64,000 bases of DNA from Polynucleobacter sp. UK-Gri1-W3. GTDB lineage: Bacteria; Pseudomonadota; Gammaproteobacteria; Burkholderiales; Burkholderiaceae. The notes under the pieces were generated by a model that saw nothing but the letters and a program-made list of their open reading frames with translations, was not told where the DNA came from and did no database searches. The stretch covers positions 428,288-492,287 of the forward strand of contig NZ_JACVQA010000001.1 in NCBI RefSeq assembly GCF_018881595.1. Direction: 5' to 3'. Positions 25,545 to 36,254 of the stretch are shown one piece after another; position 1 is the stretch's first letter; each line of letters starts with the position of its first letter. The position numbers and the translations under genes were made by a program.

Positions 25545-26338
25545 CCATACTTCATAAATTATTGAATCTTTTTGGCGACCTCGGATTTTTTGTACGTCGC
25601 AATTTGAGTAGTCTTGGCTTGGCTGCTCGCATGTTTGTAGCTGTGATCATGCGCTCGGGATTCTTGCTCAAGAGACCACGCTTGGTAATTGATCAAATTT
25701 TGTTTGTGGGCAATCACTCTTTCATCATCATTGCTGTTTCAGGATTATTTGTTGGCTTCGTTTTAGGTTTGCAGGGTTACTACACCCTAAACCGTTATGG
25801 TTCAGAGCAGGCACTTGGTTTATTAGTTGCCCTCTCCTTAACTCGAGAGTTGGGGCCCGTCATTACCGCTTTATTGTTTGCTGGTAGAGCAGGCACCTCT
25901 TTAACGGCTGAGATTGGTTTGATGAAAGCTGGGGAACAATTGACTGCAATGGAGATGATGGCGGTTGATCCCTTGGGCCGTGTGATTGCACCACGACTTT
26001 GGGCGGGCATTATTTCTATGCCAATATTGGCAACGATATTTACAGCGGTCGGTGTTCTGGGTGGGTATTTAGTAGGCGTACCCCTCATTGGGGTGGATTC
26101 AGGCGCGTTTTGGTCCCAGATGCAGGGCGGAGTCGATTTGTTCTCCGATATTGGCAACGGCTTAATTAAAAGCATGGTGTTTGGTGTGGCGGTGACGTTT
26201 ATTGCTCTTTACCAGGGCTATGAATCTAAACCTACGCCAGAAGGCGTTTCGCAAGCGACTACCCGTACGGTGGTGATCTCTTCTTTATCGGTTCTAGCAT
26301 TAGATTTCTTGCTAACCGCGATGATGTTCTCAAATTAG
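25541..26338 (+). CDS. mlaE: Mla permease MlaE
   Basis: 265 aa. Hydrophobic, with the MlaE-family signature FVLGLQGYYTLNRYG followed by TRELGPVITALLFAGRAGTS, and about five to six membrane helices. It is the membrane core of the Mla complex and overlaps mlaF by 4 bases. Confidence 0.96.
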   Translation: MTILHKLLNLFGDLGFFVRRNLSSLGLAARMFVAVIMRSGFLLKRPRLVIDQILFVGNHSFIIIAVSGLFVGFVLGLQGYYTLNRYGSEQALGLLVALSLTRELGPVITALLFAGRAGTSLTAEIGLMKAGEQLTAMEMMAVDPLGRVIAPRLWAGIISMPILATIFTAVGVLGGYLVGVPLIGVDSGAFWSQMQGGVDLFSDIGNGLIKSMVFGVAVTFIALYQGYESKPTPEGVSQATTRTVVISSLSVLALDFLLTAMMFSN

Positions 26339-26359
26339 AAAGAATAAACTGGGGCTCTT

Positions 26360-26842
26360 ATGAGAAAAAGTGCAATTGACGTCTGGGTAGGAATTTTTGT
26401 TGCCATTGGTTTGCTGGCAGCACTCTTTCTTGCGCTGAAAGTTGGCAATATGAATGCAGTGTCATTCGCGCCGACATACAAAATTTCTGCACGTTTTGAC
26501 AATATCGGTGGCTTGAAGCCTCGTGCACCTGTTAAAAGTGCAGGTGTGGTTGTTGGCAGAATTGCCAATATCTCTTTTGATGACAAAACTTATCAAGCAA
26601 CAGTAGTGATGACGATTGAAGACTCATATAAGTTTCCAAAGGATTCTTCAGCAAAGATTTTGACGTCAGGCTTGCTAGGTGAGCAATACATTGGTCTTGA
26701 GGCGGGTGGCTCTGATGATATGTTGACTAATGGCGAAAAGATTTCGCAGACGCAATCAGCTATCGTTCTAGAGAATTTAATTAGCCAGTTTCTTTACAAC
26801 AAAGCAGCAGACAGCGGCCAAGAAAAGGGCGCAGCAAAATGA
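26360..26842 (+). CDS. mlaD: Mla MCE-domain substrate-binding protein MlaD
   Basis: 160 aa. One N-terminal membrane anchor (about residues 8-28) is followed by a single MCE domain (ISARFDNIGGLKPRAPVKSAGVVVG... LLGEQYIGLE). MlaD forms the hexameric lipid-binding ring on the periplasmic face. It overlaps mlaA by 4 bases. Confidence 0.95.
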   Translation: MRKSAIDVWVGIFVAIGLLAALFLALKVGNMNAVSFAPTYKISARFDNIGGLKPRAPVKSAGVVVGRIANISFDDKTYQATVVMTIEDSYKFPKDSSAKILTSGLLGEQYIGLEAGGSDDMLTNGEKISQTQSAIVLENLISQFLYNKAADSGQEKGAAK

Positions 26843-27591
26843 TGTTGTCCATTTTGCACAAAATCAAGACAACCCTTTTGCTTTGCTTGATTACCGCCAT
26901 GGTTGGCTGTGCGTCTATTCCTGCTGGTGTGGAGCGCTCCCCCCAAGATCCTTGGGAACCGTTTAACCGCTCAGTATTTGAATTTAACGAAGGCTTGGAT
27001 GCATATGTACTAAAGCCAGTTGTTACTGGCTATCGTTTTGTATTGCCAGAGTTTGTGCGTGACGGAATTTACAACTTCTTTAGCAACTACAACGATATCT
27101 ACACCGCCCTTTACAACTTGCTACAAGGCAAGCCAGGCGATGCCTTTAACGATCTTATGCGGGTAGTGGTCAATACGACCATGGGATTGGGTGGCCTTAT
27201 CGACTTAGCAACACCTGGCGGTCTCGAAAAGCATAAAGAAGACTGGGGACAAACTTTAGGAGTATGGGGTGTGCCCTCAGGTCCTTATGTAGTTCTGCCA
27301 TTCTTTGGTCCAAGTAATGTACGCGATACTTTTGGTACTGTGGCTGACTTGGAGTCAGACTACCTATTTAGCTTTGTGAAAGATATTGGTCTGCGAAATA
27401 GTATTACTGGTTTGCGCGTGGTCAATGCCCGAAATACTTACTATGAAGCTGGCGATTTGCTGGATGGCGCTGCAATTGATAAGTACAGTTTTATGCGGGA
27501 TGCCTATATTCAGAGACGAGAGTACCAAATTAATGAGGGTCGTGAAGACGAAGAGCCTCTCGTGCCGGTTTACGAGAACCCATACCAATAA
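26839..27591 (+). CDS. mlaA: Outer-membrane lipoprotein MlaA (VacJ)
   Basis: 250 aa. A lipoprotein signal with lipobox AMVGC is followed by the VacJ motif DPWEPFNRSVFEFNEG and the MlaA core (PGGLEKHKEDWGQTLGVWG, YVVLPFFGPSNVRDTFG). MlaA sits in the outer membrane, usually with porins, and takes up mislocalised phospholipids from the outer leaflet. In E. coli mlaA is elsewhere; in Betaproteobacteria it lies within the mla operon, as here. Confidence 0.95.
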   Translation: MMLSILHKIKTTLLLCLITAMVGCASIPAGVERSPQDPWEPFNRSVFEFNEGLDAYVLKPVVTGYRFVLPEFVRDGIYNFFSNYNDIYTALYNLLQGKPGDAFNDLMRVVVNTTMGLGGLIDLATPGGLEKHKEDWGQTLGVWGVPSGPYVVLPFFGPSNVRDTFGTVADLESDYLFSFVKDIGLRNSITGLRVVNARNTYYEAGDLLDGAAIDKYSFMRDAYIQRREYQINEGREDEEPLVPVYENPYQ

Positions 27592-27665
27592 GCTAAGCAA
27601 GCCAGCAATATAGTGTGAAGCGACTAAAATGAGTTTCAACATAGATAAAGATAGTGGGCGGGAAT

Positions 27666-28307
27666 ATGAAAAGCTTTAAACAAATCTTCAGTTTTATCTT
27701 TGCAGCCCTAATGCTTGCATCCGGCACTGTTTTTGCTCAAACCCCCGATCAATCAACGCCCCCAGACGTCTTAATTAAAATGGTGGTGACTGAAGTAATG
27801 GCAACAGTTAAGGCTGATCCAGATATTCAAAAAGGCAATATTCCGAAGATTGTGGATTTAGTCGAAAAGAAAATTGTTCCGTTTACCGATATGCGCCGCA
27901 CTACAGAAATGGCAATGGGCCCTAATTGGAAAAAGGCAACACCCGAGCAGCAGGCTCAACTGACATCCGAGTTTAAGAATCTGCTGATTCGCACCTACTC
28001 CGGTGCGTTAAGCCAATTGCGCGATCAGACTGTTCAATTTAAGGCTTTGCGTGCTGCTCCAGACGATAAAGAAGTTGTCGTGAAGACGGTGGTGCTTGGT
28101 CGTGGCGATCCAGTTCCTTTGGATTACCGTTTAGAGAAAACGGCTAGTGGTTGGAAGGTCTACGATATGAACATCATGGGTGTTTGGTTGGTTGAGGCTT
28201 ACCGTAACCAGTTTTCCAACCAAATCAGTCAAAATGGTATCGAAGGCCTAGTGAAATTCTTGCAAGATCGCAATAAGCAATTGGCTAGCGCTAAACCAGC
28301 CAACTAA
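27666..28307 (+). CDS. mlaC: Periplasmic phospholipid-binding protein MlaC
   Basis: 213 aa from the ATG at 27666, where a cleavable signal peptide begins (MKSFKQIFSFIFAALMLASG, ending VFAQ). An in-frame GTG at 27654 is less likely. The MlaC/Ttg2D family core is seen (VPLDYRLEKTASGWKVYDMNIMGVWLVEAYRNQF, cited in part). It shuttles phospholipids between MlaA and MlaD across the periplasm. Confidence 0.94.
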   Translation: MKSFKQIFSFIFAALMLASGTVFAQTPDQSTPPDVLIKMVVTEVMATVKADPDIQKGNIPKIVDLVEKKIVPFTDMRRTTEMAMGPNWKKATPEQQAQLTSEFKNLLIRTYSGALSQLRDQTVQFKALRAAPDDKEVVVKTVVLGRGDPVPLDYRLEKTASGWKVYDMNIMGVWLVEAYRNQFSNQISQNGIEGLVKFLQDRNKQLASAKPAN

Positions 28308-28325
28308 TTCTTAGATATATAGACC

Positions 28326-28583
28326 ATGCCTTTTCTTTTGCCTAAAAAAGTCACGCAAGAAAATGCTTTGCTTCTGCAAAAAGAAGGCTTCTTAAATAGC
28401 CCAAACTTGCGCGTCATTGATTGCTCTGCATTAAAGGATTTTGATTCAACCGTGCTCACCGTTTTATTGGCATGGCAGAAAAAACTCCTGGCTGATGGTC
28501 AATCCATCTCGATTGAAAATGCACCAGAAAAGCTAAAAGTCCTCGCTGGTGTTTACGGCGTAAATGTATTGCTAGGTTTGTAA
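28326..28583 (+). CDS. mlaB: Mla STAS-domain protein MlaB
   Basis: 85 aa, one STAS domain. The LRVIDCSALKDFDSTVLTVLLAW segment holds the conserved Asp-Ser-Thr patch used to bind MlaF. It is a small cytoplasmic stabiliser of the transporter. Its TAA overlaps the following ABC gene's ATG by one base (TAATG). Confidence 0.9.
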   Translation: MPFLLPKKVTQENALLLQKEGFLNSPNLRVIDCSALKDFDSTVLTVLLAWQKKLLADGQSISIENAPEKLKVLAGVYGVNVLLGL

Positions 28584-29341
28584 TGGCGATGCATCCTGCA
28601 ATATCTATTCAAAATATATCTAAGCAGTACGGAGCACTCCAAGCTTTAGATGACGTATCTCTCACGATTGAGCCCGGAGAATTTTTTGGCTTGTTGGGGC
28701 CAAATGGCGCAGGCAAAACCACCTTGATTTCTATTCTGGCCGGCCTTGTAAGGCCTAGCCATGGTCATGCAGCCATTATGGGCGCTGATGTTCAAAAGGG
28801 ATTTCGCGAAGCGCGTCGCATGCTTGGCGTAGTTCCTCAAGAGCTTGTCTTTGACCCATTTTTTACTGTGCGTGAGACTTTGCGTTTTCAGTCGGGTTAC
28901 TTTGGAATTAAAAATAACGATGCATGGATTGATGAGATCATGGCTAATCTTGATCTCACTTCAAAAGCGGATAGCAATATGCGCTCATTGTCTGGAGGTA
29001 TGAAGCGTCGGGTGCTCGTTGCTCAAGCTTTAGTTCATAGACCACCAGTCATTATTTTGGATGAGCCTACGGCCGGAGTAGATGTTGAATTGCGTCAATC
29101 CCTTTGGCAATTTATCAGTCGCTTGAATCAAGATGGCCATACGATTGTTCTGACTACCCATTACCTGGAAGAGGCTGAAGCTTTATGTCAACGCATTGCC
29201 ATGCTCAAACAAGGCAAGATTGTAGCGCTTGATACCACCGCAAATTTATTGAGTCGTTATGGATCTGTCAAAAAAGACGGTGAAGGTAAAACTGATTTAG
29301 AAGAAGTATTTGTCAACATCATGTCAGGGAGCGCTCAATGA
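28583..29341 (+). CDS. ABC-2 type exporter, ATP-binding protein (YadG-like)
   Basis: 252 aa. Walker A GPNGAGKTTL, signature LSGGMKRR, Walker B VIILDEPTAGVD and switch His (TTHYLEEAE) are present. It is the partner of the permease that overlaps its end by 4 bases. The YadGH pair commonly follows the mla genes in Betaproteobacteria. The substrate is unknown. Confidence 0.92.
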   Translation: MAMHPAISIQNISKQYGALQALDDVSLTIEPGEFFGLLGPNGAGKTTLISILAGLVRPSHGHAAIMGADVQKGFREARRMLGVVPQELVFDPFFTVRETLRFQSGYFGIKNNDAWIDEIMANLDLTSKADSNMRSLSGGMKRRVLVAQALVHRPPVIILDEPTAGVDVELRQSLWQFISRLNQDGHTIVLTTHYLEEAEALCQRIAMLKQGKIVALDTTANLLSRYGSVKKDGEGKTDLEEVFVNIMSGSAQ

Positions 29342-30126
29342 AGCATGGCCTCAATCGACCTGCCTTAGAGTACGGCAGCGGTTTCCCGACTTTATTGTTC
29401 AAGGAAGTAAAGCGCTTTTATAAAGTGGCTTTTCAGACGGTGGCGGCACCAGTACTGACAGCCGTGTTGTATCTCATGATCTTTGGACATGTGCTTGAGG
29501 GCAGGGAAGTCTATGGCCGCTTGAGTTATACGGCTTTTTTAATTCCGGGCCTTGTAATGATGAGTGTTTTGCAAAACGCATTTGCAAATACCTCCTCCTC
29601 TTTAATTCAGTCAAAAGTTACCGGTAACTTAGTATTCGTTTTGCTGGCCCCCTTAAGTCATTTTGAGTTTTACTCTGCTTATATTTTGGCTGCTGTATTT
29701 CGGGGCATTGTCGTGGGATTGGGTGTGCTCTTAATCACCATCTGGTTTGCTACACCCACCCTGGAATACCCATTGTGGATTTTGGTATTTGCATTCTTAG
29801 GCGCTGCGATTTTAGGAAGTCTTGGTTTAATTGCTGGTATCTGGGCTGACAAATATGACCAGTTAGCGGCTTTTCAGAACTTCATCATCATGCCCGCCAC
29901 AATGTTGTCAGGCGTCTTCTATTCCATTCACTCTTTGCCGCCGGCGTGGCAGGTGGTGTCGCACTTCAATCCATTCTTTTACATGATTGATGGCTTCCGT
30001 TACGGGTTCTTTGGGGTATCTGATAACTCTCCTTGGAGTAGCCTGGCAATTGTATTTTGCTTTTTTGTGGTGGTGTCGGTGATTGCACTGCGTCTGCTGC
30101 AAAAGGGTTATAAGCTCCGTTATTAA
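29338..30126 (+). CDS. ABC-2 type exporter, permease (YadH-like)
   Basis: 262 aa with about six membrane helices and the ABC-2 family pattern (FLIPGLVMMSVLQNAFANTSSS; FFYMIDGFRYGFFG near the C-terminus). It forms an exporter with the preceding ATPase. The substrate is not evident; linkage to mla and murA hints at envelope material. Confidence 0.9.
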   Translation: MKHGLNRPALEYGSGFPTLLFKEVKRFYKVAFQTVAAPVLTAVLYLMIFGHVLEGREVYGRLSYTAFLIPGLVMMSVLQNAFANTSSSLIQSKVTGNLVFVLLAPLSHFEFYSAYILAAVFRGIVVGLGVLLITIWFATPTLEYPLWILVFAFLGAAILGSLGLIAGIWADKYDQLAAFQNFIIMPATMLSGVFYSIHSLPPAWQVVSHFNPFFYMIDGFRYGFFGVSDNSPWSSLAIVFCFFVVVSVIALRLLQKGYKLRY

Positions 30127-30158
30127 TTATTTACACCCTGGTTTTATTAGGAGAAGAA

Positions 30159-30407
30159 ATGCTACCCACCCCAGAACAAATTGAAGGCTATATCAAGCAA
30201 GGTATTAGCTGCACCCACATTCAGGTTGAGGGCGATGGTCAACACTTTTTCGCAACAATTGTGAGCCCTGAGTTTGAGGGTAAGCGTTTGGTACAACGTC
30301 ACCAATTGGTATATAGCGCAATGGGTGATCGTATGAAGGCGGAAGTACATGCCCTGTCAATTAAGGCATTTACACCTGAAGAGTTTGCGCAGAACTCAGC
30401 AGCGTAA
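30159..30407 (+). CDS. ibaG: BolA-family protein IbaG (YrbA)
   Basis: 82 aa, the short BolA type. GISCTHIQVEGDGQHF and RHQLVYSAMGDRMKAEVHALSIKAFTPEEF (in part) are family marks; the HQLVY helix carries the Fe-S-ligand His region. It lies between the mla genes and murA as in E. coli (mlaB-ibaG-murA). A good AGGAGAAG ribosome-binding site precedes the ATG. Confidence 0.93.
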   Translation: MLPTPEQIEGYIKQGISCTHIQVEGDGQHFFATIVSPEFEGKRLVQRHQLVYSAMGDRMKAEVHALSIKAFTPEEFAQNSAA

Positions 30408-30476
30408 GAATTGCCCCATTACCCTTTAAGCATTACATCTACAAATTAATAACTAAGTTTTTACTGGAATCGTTTC

Positions 30477-31751
30477 ATGGATAAATTACGAATGGTTGGA
30501 GGCTCCCCTCTTAATGGAGAGGTAGTCATAGCTGGCGCTAAAAATGCCGCATTGCCAATTCTGTGTGCTTGTCTATTAACTGATCAACCAGTTGTGTTGC
30601 GCAATGTCCCTGATTTGCAAGATGTTCGTACCATGCTCAAGCTCTTGCAAGAAATTGGCGTAACGGTAGATTTTCCAAATGCTGCCGATCATAGTCATAT
30701 GGTACTGAGCGCGGCAGTTATTAAAAGCTCAGAAGCTACTTATGAAATGGTCAAGACCATGCGCGCCTCTATCTTGGTGCTTGGTCCCCTCTTGGCTAGA
30801 ATGCACAGCGCTAAAGTTTCCTTGCCTGGCGGTTGCGCTATTGGCGCACGCCCTGTAGATCAGCATATCAAGGGTCTGAAGGCGATGGGTGCCACCATTA
30901 AGATTAAGAGTGGCTATATTCAAGCAGAAACCAAGCCTCAATCAGATCGATTGAAGGGCGCCTCTATCTTGACTGACATGATTACCGTAACCGGCACTGA
31001 GAATTTGTTGATGGCTGCCACTTTAGCGTCTGGCACTACTATTTTAGAAAACGCAGCGCGCGAACCTGAGGTTGGTGATTTAGCTGAACTGCTAGTGAAG
31101 ATGGGCGCAAAAATCTCTGGAATTGGAAGTGATCGCCTGGTGATTGAGGGCGTTGAGAAACTTCATGGCGCTGAGCACTCAGTCATTGCGGATCGTATTG
31201 AAGCAGGCACATTCTTGTGCGCGGTTGCCGCCACTGGCGGCGAGATCACAGTGAAGCATTGTCGCCCCGATACTCTAGATGCGGTAATCGTGAAGTTAAA
31301 AGAGGCCGGCCTTCAAATGGAGATCGGACCTGATTGGATTAAAGCCTCTATGCAGGGTCGTCCAAAAGCAGTCAATTTCCGTACATCTGAATACCCTGCT
31401 TTCCCAACCGATATGCAGGCGCAGCTCATGACTGTAAATGCAATTGCATCGGGCAACTCAACCATTACTGAAACGATTTTTGAGAATCGTTTTATGCACG
31501 TACAAGAGCTCAATCGTTTGGGTGCAGATATTGCGATTGAAGGGAACACTGCAATTGCTCAGGGAGTAGAAAAACTTTCGGGCGCAATTGTGATGGCTAC
31601 CGATCTACGTGCCTCAGCCAGCTTGGTGATTGCTGGATTGGCTGCTCAGGGCGAAACCCAGGTAGACCGGATTTACCATTTGGATCGTGGCTATGACCGC
31701 ATGGAGCATAAGTTAACCCTCTTGGGCGCCAACATTGAGCGCATAAAGTAA
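30477..31751 (+). CDS. murA: UDP-N-acetylglucosamine 1-carboxyvinyltransferase
   Basis: 424 aa. It catalyses the first committed step of peptidoglycan synthesis, adding enolpyruvate to UDP-GlcNAc. The active-site Cys is Cys120 in [13 protein letters not shown], so fosfomycin sensitivity at this site is expected. [14 protein letters not shown] and the C-terminal [13 protein letters not shown] region are conserved. hisG begins 20 bases later. Confidence 0.97.
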   Translation: MDKLRMVGGSPLNGEVVIAGAKNAALPILCACLLTDQPVVLRNVPDLQDVRTMLKLLQEIGVTVDFPNAADHSHMVLSAAVIKSSEATYEMVKTMRASILVLGPLLARMHSAKVSLPGGCAIGARPVDQHIKGLKAMGATIKIKSGYIQAETKPQSDRLKGASILTDMITVTGTENLLMAATLASGTTILENAAREPEVGDLAELLVKMGAKISGIGSDRLVIEGVEKLHGAEHSVIADRIEAGTFLCAVAATGGEITVKHCRPDTLDAVIVKLKEAGLQMEIGPDWIKASMQGRPKAVNFRTSEYPAFPTDMQAQLMTVNAIASGNSTITETIFENRFMHVQELNRLGADIAIEGNTAIAQGVEKLSGAIVMATDLRASASLVIAGLAAQGETQVDRIYHLDRGYDRMEHKLTLLGANIERIK

Positions 31752-31771
31752 GGCTGATGGATAATTAGTCC

Positions 31772-32398
31772 ATGAAATTGACTTTAGCGCTCTCCAAAGG
31801 GCGTATCTTCGAAGAAACCGCAGAGATCTTATCCAAGGTTGGCATTGTGCCGCTGGAAGATCCTGAGAAGTCACGCAAACTCATTATTGAGACCTCCAAT
31901 CCGGACGTTCGCCTCATTATTGTTCGCGCATCCGATGTACCAACTTATGTGCAATTTGGCGGCGCTGATTTTGGAGTGGCTGGATTGGATGTTCTGCTGG
32001 AAAAAGGTGCTGATGGATTGTATGTGCCTTATGACTTAGATATTGCCAAGTGCCGCATGTCTGTTGCTGTTCGTGAGGGGTTTGATTACGCTGCGGCAGT
32101 AAAGCAGGGATCTCGTTTAAAAGTTGCCACCAAGTATGTCAACTGCGCGCGTGAGCACTTTGCTAATAAAGGCGTTCACATTGATACGATCCAGCTCTAT
32201 GGCTCTATGGAGCTGGCACCCTTGGTAGGCTTAGCTGACGCTATTGTGGATTTGGTGTCTACAGGAAATACATTAAAAGCAAATGGTTTGGTTGAGGTTG
32301 AACCTATTGCCGATATCAGCGCTCGCTTGGTAGTGAATCAGGCTTCGTACAAGCGCAAGCGTACACAACTACAACCTATTTTTGAGTTGCTGAAGTAA
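31772..32398 (+). CDS. hisG: ATP phosphoribosyltransferase, short catalytic form
   Basis: 208 aa, lacking the C-terminal regulatory domain, so it is the HisG(S) type that needs the HisZ regulatory subunit. [12 protein letters not shown] at the start and [14 protein letters not shown] (the PRPP-binding loop) are clear. No hisZ is present in this window. First step of histidine synthesis. Confidence 0.96.
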   Translation: MKLTLALSKGRIFEETAEILSKVGIVPLEDPEKSRKLIIETSNPDVRLIIVRASDVPTYVQFGGADFGVAGLDVLLEKGADGLYVPYDLDIAKCRMSVAVREGFDYAAAVKQGSRLKVATKYVNCAREHFANKGVHIDTIQLYGSMELAPLVGLADAIVDLVSTGNTLKANGLVEVEPIADISARLVVNQASYKRKRTQLQPIFELLK

Positions 32399-32424
32399 TC
32401 AGTCCTAGCGAAAAGTCCTCATTA

Positions 32425-33747
32425 ATGTCTGCACAAATTAACGTTAAGCGTCTCAATAGTAAAGATGCCGGCTTCAGAGAAATTCTGTTGTCTAGCCTTT
32501 CATTGCCTACCGCTGATGATGAGGCTATTGATGCTGCAGTGCTTAAGATTTTGGCAGCAGTGAAAGCCCAAGGTGATGAAGCGGTTCTAGGATTTACAAA
32601 ACAGTTCGATCGCTTAAATGTTGCAAGCGTTTCCGAATTAGAGGTACCTCGCAAAGATTTAGAGCTTGCTTACAACTCTTTATCTGCAGAACAAAAAAAT
32701 GCTTTAGATATCGCTTCACAAAGAGTGCGCGCTTATCACGAGCACCAAAAGATTGAAGCTGGTTGCCATTCTTGGGAGTACGAAGAAAAGGATGGAACAC
32801 GCCTTGGTCAAAAAGTAACTCCATTAGATCGTGTTGGTATTTATGTGCCTGGAGGTAAGGCGGCTTACCCTTCATCCGTATTGATGAATGCCATTCCTGC
32901 AAAAGTAGCTGGTGTCGCTGAAATCGTTATGGTGGTGCCCACTCCGGATGGTGCACGTAACCCACTGGTCTTGGCGGCGGCATATCTTGCGGGCGTTGAC
33001 CGTGTCTTTACGATCGGTGGCGCTCAGGCAGTTGGTGCCTTAGCTTACGGCACTAAAACAATTCCCTCGGTCGATAAAATTGTTGGGCCAGGGAATGCTT
33101 ATGTAGCTGCTGCTAAGCGCAGGGTGTTTGGCATTGTGGGCATTGATATGATCGCTGGCCCATCTGAAATTTTGGTGCTTTGTGACGGATCTACTAACCC
33201 CGATTGGGTTGCAATGGATTTGTTTTCCCAAGCTGAGCATGATGAGCAGGCTCAATCGATCCTTCTCTGTCCAGATGCTCAATATATTGAGCAAGTGCAA
33301 GCAAGTATCAACAAGCTCCTCCCTGAAATGCCAAGAGCGAAAGTAATTCAAGCTTCGCTCACAAACCGCGCATTGTTGATTCAAGTAAAAGATATGTCGG
33401 AAGCGTGTGAGATTGCTAATGCAATTGCTGCTGAGCACTTGGAGATTTGCGCTGCTGAGCCTCGTAAGTGGGCAGATCAAATTCGACATGCGGGCGCTAT
33501 CTTTATGGGTAACTACACTAGTGAATCACTGGGTGACTACTGTGCTGGCCCCAATCATGTATTGCCTACTGCACGTACCGCACGTTTTTCTTCGCCACTA
33601 GGTGTGTATGATTTTATTAAGCGCTCTAGCATGATTGAAGTCAGTGAGGCTGGCGCACAAACTTTGGGCGCAGTTGCTAGTACGTTGGCTCACGGTGAGG
33701 GCTTGCAAGCCCACGCTCGCGCAGCTGAGATGCGCCTCAAAAAGTAA
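32425..33747 (+). CDS. hisD: Histidinol dehydrogenase
   Basis: 440 aa. It carries out the last two steps, L-histidinol to L-histidine, with NAD and zinc. Motifs seen: [26 protein letters not shown] (in part), [16 protein letters not shown], and the catalytic and zinc region AAEHLEI...GPNHVLPT. It follows hisG by 26 bases. Confidence 0.97.
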   Translation: MSAQINVKRLNSKDAGFREILLSSLSLPTADDEAIDAAVLKILAAVKAQGDEAVLGFTKQFDRLNVASVSELEVPRKDLELAYNSLSAEQKNALDIASQRVRAYHEHQKIEAGCHSWEYEEKDGTRLGQKVTPLDRVGIYVPGGKAAYPSSVLMNAIPAKVAGVAEIVMVVPTPDGARNPLVLAAAYLAGVDRVFTIGGAQAVGALAYGTKTIPSVDKIVGPGNAYVAAAKRRVFGIVGIDMIAGPSEILVLCDGSTNPDWVAMDLFSQAEHDEQAQSILLCPDAQYIEQVQASINKLLPEMPRAKVIQASLTNRALLIQVKDMSEACEIANAIAAEHLEICAAEPRKWADQIRHAGAIFMGNYTSESLGDYCAGPNHVLPTARTARFSSPLGVYDFIKRSSMIEVSEAGAQTLGAVASTLAHGEGLQAHARAAEMRLKK

Positions 33748-33758
33748 GCCCAAAAAAC

Positions 33759-34826
33759 TTAATTCAGAATTTCTTTTAAAGCAGTGATAAGTTCGTTGCT
33801 TTGCTCATCCGTGCCAATTGTTATCCGTAAGAACTCTTCTATGCGTGCGGATTTAAAGTGACGAACGATGATGCCTCTGTCACGCAAGGCTTGGTATAGC
33901 TTGACTCCAGCATGCTTTGGGTGACGAGTGAAAATAAAGTTCGCAGTTGAAGGTAGTGTTTCAAATCCTAACGCCCCGAGTTGCTCAACCATCTTTGTGC
34001 GCGTTTGAATCACCTTGGCAGAGGTTTCTTCAAGATGCGCTTGATCCTCAACGGCCGCAATAGCGCCGGCTTGAGCAAGGCGCCCCAGTGGATAAGAATT
34101 GAAACTATTTTTAACTCGCTCCAAGCCCTCGATTAAATCTGGATGACCAACGGCAAAGCCGACACGCAGACCAGCTAGGGCGCGAGATTTAGAAAGCGTA
34201 TGGACAACTAGGAGATTTTCAGGACAGCCATCACCACGTAAGAGTGGAATGCACGATTGCGTTCCATAATCCACATAAGCCTCATCAATGACTACTACAG
34301 AGTCTTTGTTGCGCGATAGTAAGGCTTCGATTTCTGAGCGAGGAATTGATCTACCCGTTGGCGCGTTTGGGTTGGGGAAAATAATTCCACCATTAGGCAC
34401 TTTGTAGTCAGCAGTATTGATCTCAAACTTTTCACCCAATGGAATGGTTTTGTAATCAATTCCAAAAAGCTTGCAGTACACGGGATAAAAACTGTAGGTG
34501 ATATCTGGAAAATGAACAGGTTTACTTTGTTTAAGAAGCCCAGCAAATACGTGAGCCAAGACTTCATCTGAGCCATTGCCTAAAAAGACCTGTTTTGGGT
34601 CTAAGCCGTGTAATTTAGCGATAGCCTGCTTAAGTGCCGTGCCTTCTGGGTCGGGATAAAGGCGTAAATCCGCGGTATTGTTATCCTCGATTGCGGCAAG
34701 TGCCTTTGGCGATGGGCCGTAAGGGCTTTCATTGGTGTTGAGTTTGACCAGCCGCTGCATTTGCGGTTGCTCCCCTGGAACATAAGGGGTTAAGGTTTGA
34801 ACAACAGGGCTCCAGAAACGGCTCAT
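33759..34826 (-). CDS. hisC: Histidinol-phosphate aminotransferase
   Basis: 355 aa, a fold-I PLP aminotransferase. The PLP Lys is in [16 protein letters not shown] and the cofactor Asn/Tyr in NPNAPTG and DEAYVDYG. It is on the opposite strand to the rest of the his genes, converging with hisD and diverging from hisB with a 116-base gap that must hold both promoters. Confidence 0.95.
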   Translation of the reverse strand: MSRFWSPVVQTLTPYVPGEQPQMQRLVKLNTNESPYGPSPKALAAIEDNNTADLRLYPDPEGTALKQAIAKLHGLDPKQVFLGNGSDEVLAHVFAGLLKQSKPVHFPDITYSFYPVYCKLFGIDYKTIPLGEKFEINTADYKVPNGGIIFPNPNAPTGRSIPRSEIEALLSRNKDSVVVIDEAYVDYGTQSCIPLLRGDGCPENLLVVHTLSKSRALAGLRVGFAVGHPDLIEGLERVKNSFNSYPLGRLAQAGAIAAVEDQAHLEETSAKVIQTRTKMVEQLGALGFETLPSTANFIFTRHPKHAGVKLYQALRDRGIIVRHFKSARIEEFLRITIGTDEQSNELITALKEILN

Positions 34827-34942
34827 GAGGGTTCTCGGGTCAAAAATCAGGATAAAAGTATGGCGTTATCAGTATTTAAATCTCTTCTAGGAATGATATT
34901 ATGAGGCTTCAATCAACACTTCGCCTCGCGGCGCAATGAAGC

Positions 34943-35530
34943 ATGCGGCAAGCCGACGTCACCCGAAACACTTCGGAAACCAAAATTCAGATTTCCATCA
35001 ATTTAGATGGAACCGGTAAGGCTGAGCTAGCCTCTGGAGTCCCTTTTCTTGATCACATGCTCGATCAGATTGCCCGTCACGGCATGATCGATCTTAAAGT
35101 GGTTGCTAATGGCGACACTCATATTGATGATCACCACACCGTTGAAGATGTGGGGATTACCTTAGGTCAGGCCTTTGCCAAAGCAGTTGGTGATAAAGCG
35201 GGGATTACTCGTTACGGCCATTCTTATGTGCCTTTAGATGAAACGCTTTCTCGTGTTGTGATCGATTTCTCTGGCCGCCCAGGCTTGGAATTTAACGTTC
35301 CATTTACGCGTGCACGGGTAGGCGACTTTGATGTAGATCTCAGTATTGAGTTCTTCCGTGGTTTTGTGAACCATGCGGGCGTTACTTTGCACATCGATAA
35401 TTTGCGTGGCATCAATGCGCATCACCAAATTGAAACCGTTTTCAAGGCTTTTGGCCGTGCTTTGCGCATGGCTTTGGCAGTTGATCCACGTGCTTCTGGC
35501 TCTATTCCTTCAACCAAAGGCAGCCTCTAA
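34943..35530 (+). CDS. hisB: Imidazoleglycerol-phosphate dehydratase
   Basis: 195 aa, monofunctional. The metal-binding His motifs are in duplicate, as the fold requires: [10 protein letters not shown] and DDHHTVED, then HAGVTLH and INAHHQIE. The start is an ATG with a poor ribosome-binding site. It heads the hisB-H-A-F series. Confidence 0.96.
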   Translation: MRQADVTRNTSETKIQISINLDGTGKAELASGVPFLDHMLDQIARHGMIDLKVVANGDTHIDDHHTVEDVGITLGQAFAKAVGDKAGITRYGHSYVPLDETLSRVVIDFSGRPGLEFNVPFTRARVGDFDVDLSIEFFRGFVNHAGVTLHIDNLRGINAHHQIETVFKAFGRALRMALAVDPRASGSIPSTKGSL

Positions 35531-35579
35531 TCTAGATCTTCTAGTTGCCCGTTAGATAACAGCAAAGATAGGCTAAATT

Positions 35580-36236
35580 TTGGCGCAAACCATTGCGATC
35601 GTTGATTATGGAATGGGCAATCTCCGTTCTGTGTATCAGGCATTTCATCATGTCGCTCCCAATGACAATGTCTTGATTGCCCATCAGCCAGAGGAAATTC
35701 GTTCTGCAGATCGTGTGGTGTTGCCTGGTCAAGGAGCAATGCCTGATTGCATGAAGCATCTCGAAGAATCGGGATTATTAGAGGCCTTATTAGAGGCATC
35801 CAAAACTAAACCGCTCCTGGGTGTTTGTGTAGGCGAGCAAATGCTATTTGACAGAAGTGCAGAGGTTCGCGCTACTGAGCAATGGACACCATGCTTGGGT
35901 TTGATTCCTGGGGAAGTGCGTCGTTTTGATTTGGCCGGCAAGAAGCAGCCAGATGGATCTGCTTATAAAGTGCCACATATGGGCTGGAATCAGGTACGTC
36001 AAGATCAAAAGCATCCTATTTGGTCTGGCATCCCTGATTTGACGAGCTTTTACTTTGTGCATAGCTACTATGTTGTACCGCAGCGCAATGAAGATGCTGC
36101 TGGCTCTACTGAATATGGTGATTGGTTTACTTCTGCAGTGGCGCGAGATAATATTTTCGCTACACAATTCCATCCAGAAAAAAGTGCAGAATACGGATTA
36201 AAGCTTTATCAAAATTTTGTTTCTTGGCAACCTTAA
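35580..36236 (+). CDS. hisH: Imidazole glycerol phosphate synthase, glutaminase subunit
   Basis: 218 aa. The start is TTG (35580), because no ATG precedes the conserved [14 protein letters not shown] strand. Class-I glutaminase triad: Cys83 in GVCVGEQ, and His and Glu in TQFHPEKS. It supplies ammonia to HisF. Confidence 0.96.
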   Translation: MAQTIAIVDYGMGNLRSVYQAFHHVAPNDNVLIAHQPEEIRSADRVVLPGQGAMPDCMKHLEESGLLEALLEASKTKPLLGVCVGEQMLFDRSAEVRATEQWTPCLGLIPGEVRRFDLAGKKQPDGSAYKVPHMGWNQVRQDQKHPIWSGIPDLTSFYFVHSYYVVPQRNEDAAGSTEYGDWFTSAVARDNIFATQFHPEKSAEYGLKLYQNFVSWQP

Positions 36237-36254
36237 TATTTATTACCCTTTGCT

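Noticed and set aside
34827..34942. Promoters for hisC and hisB
   Set aside because: TATTAT at 34897-34902 could be a -10 box but no -35 is at proper spacing; left unannotated.
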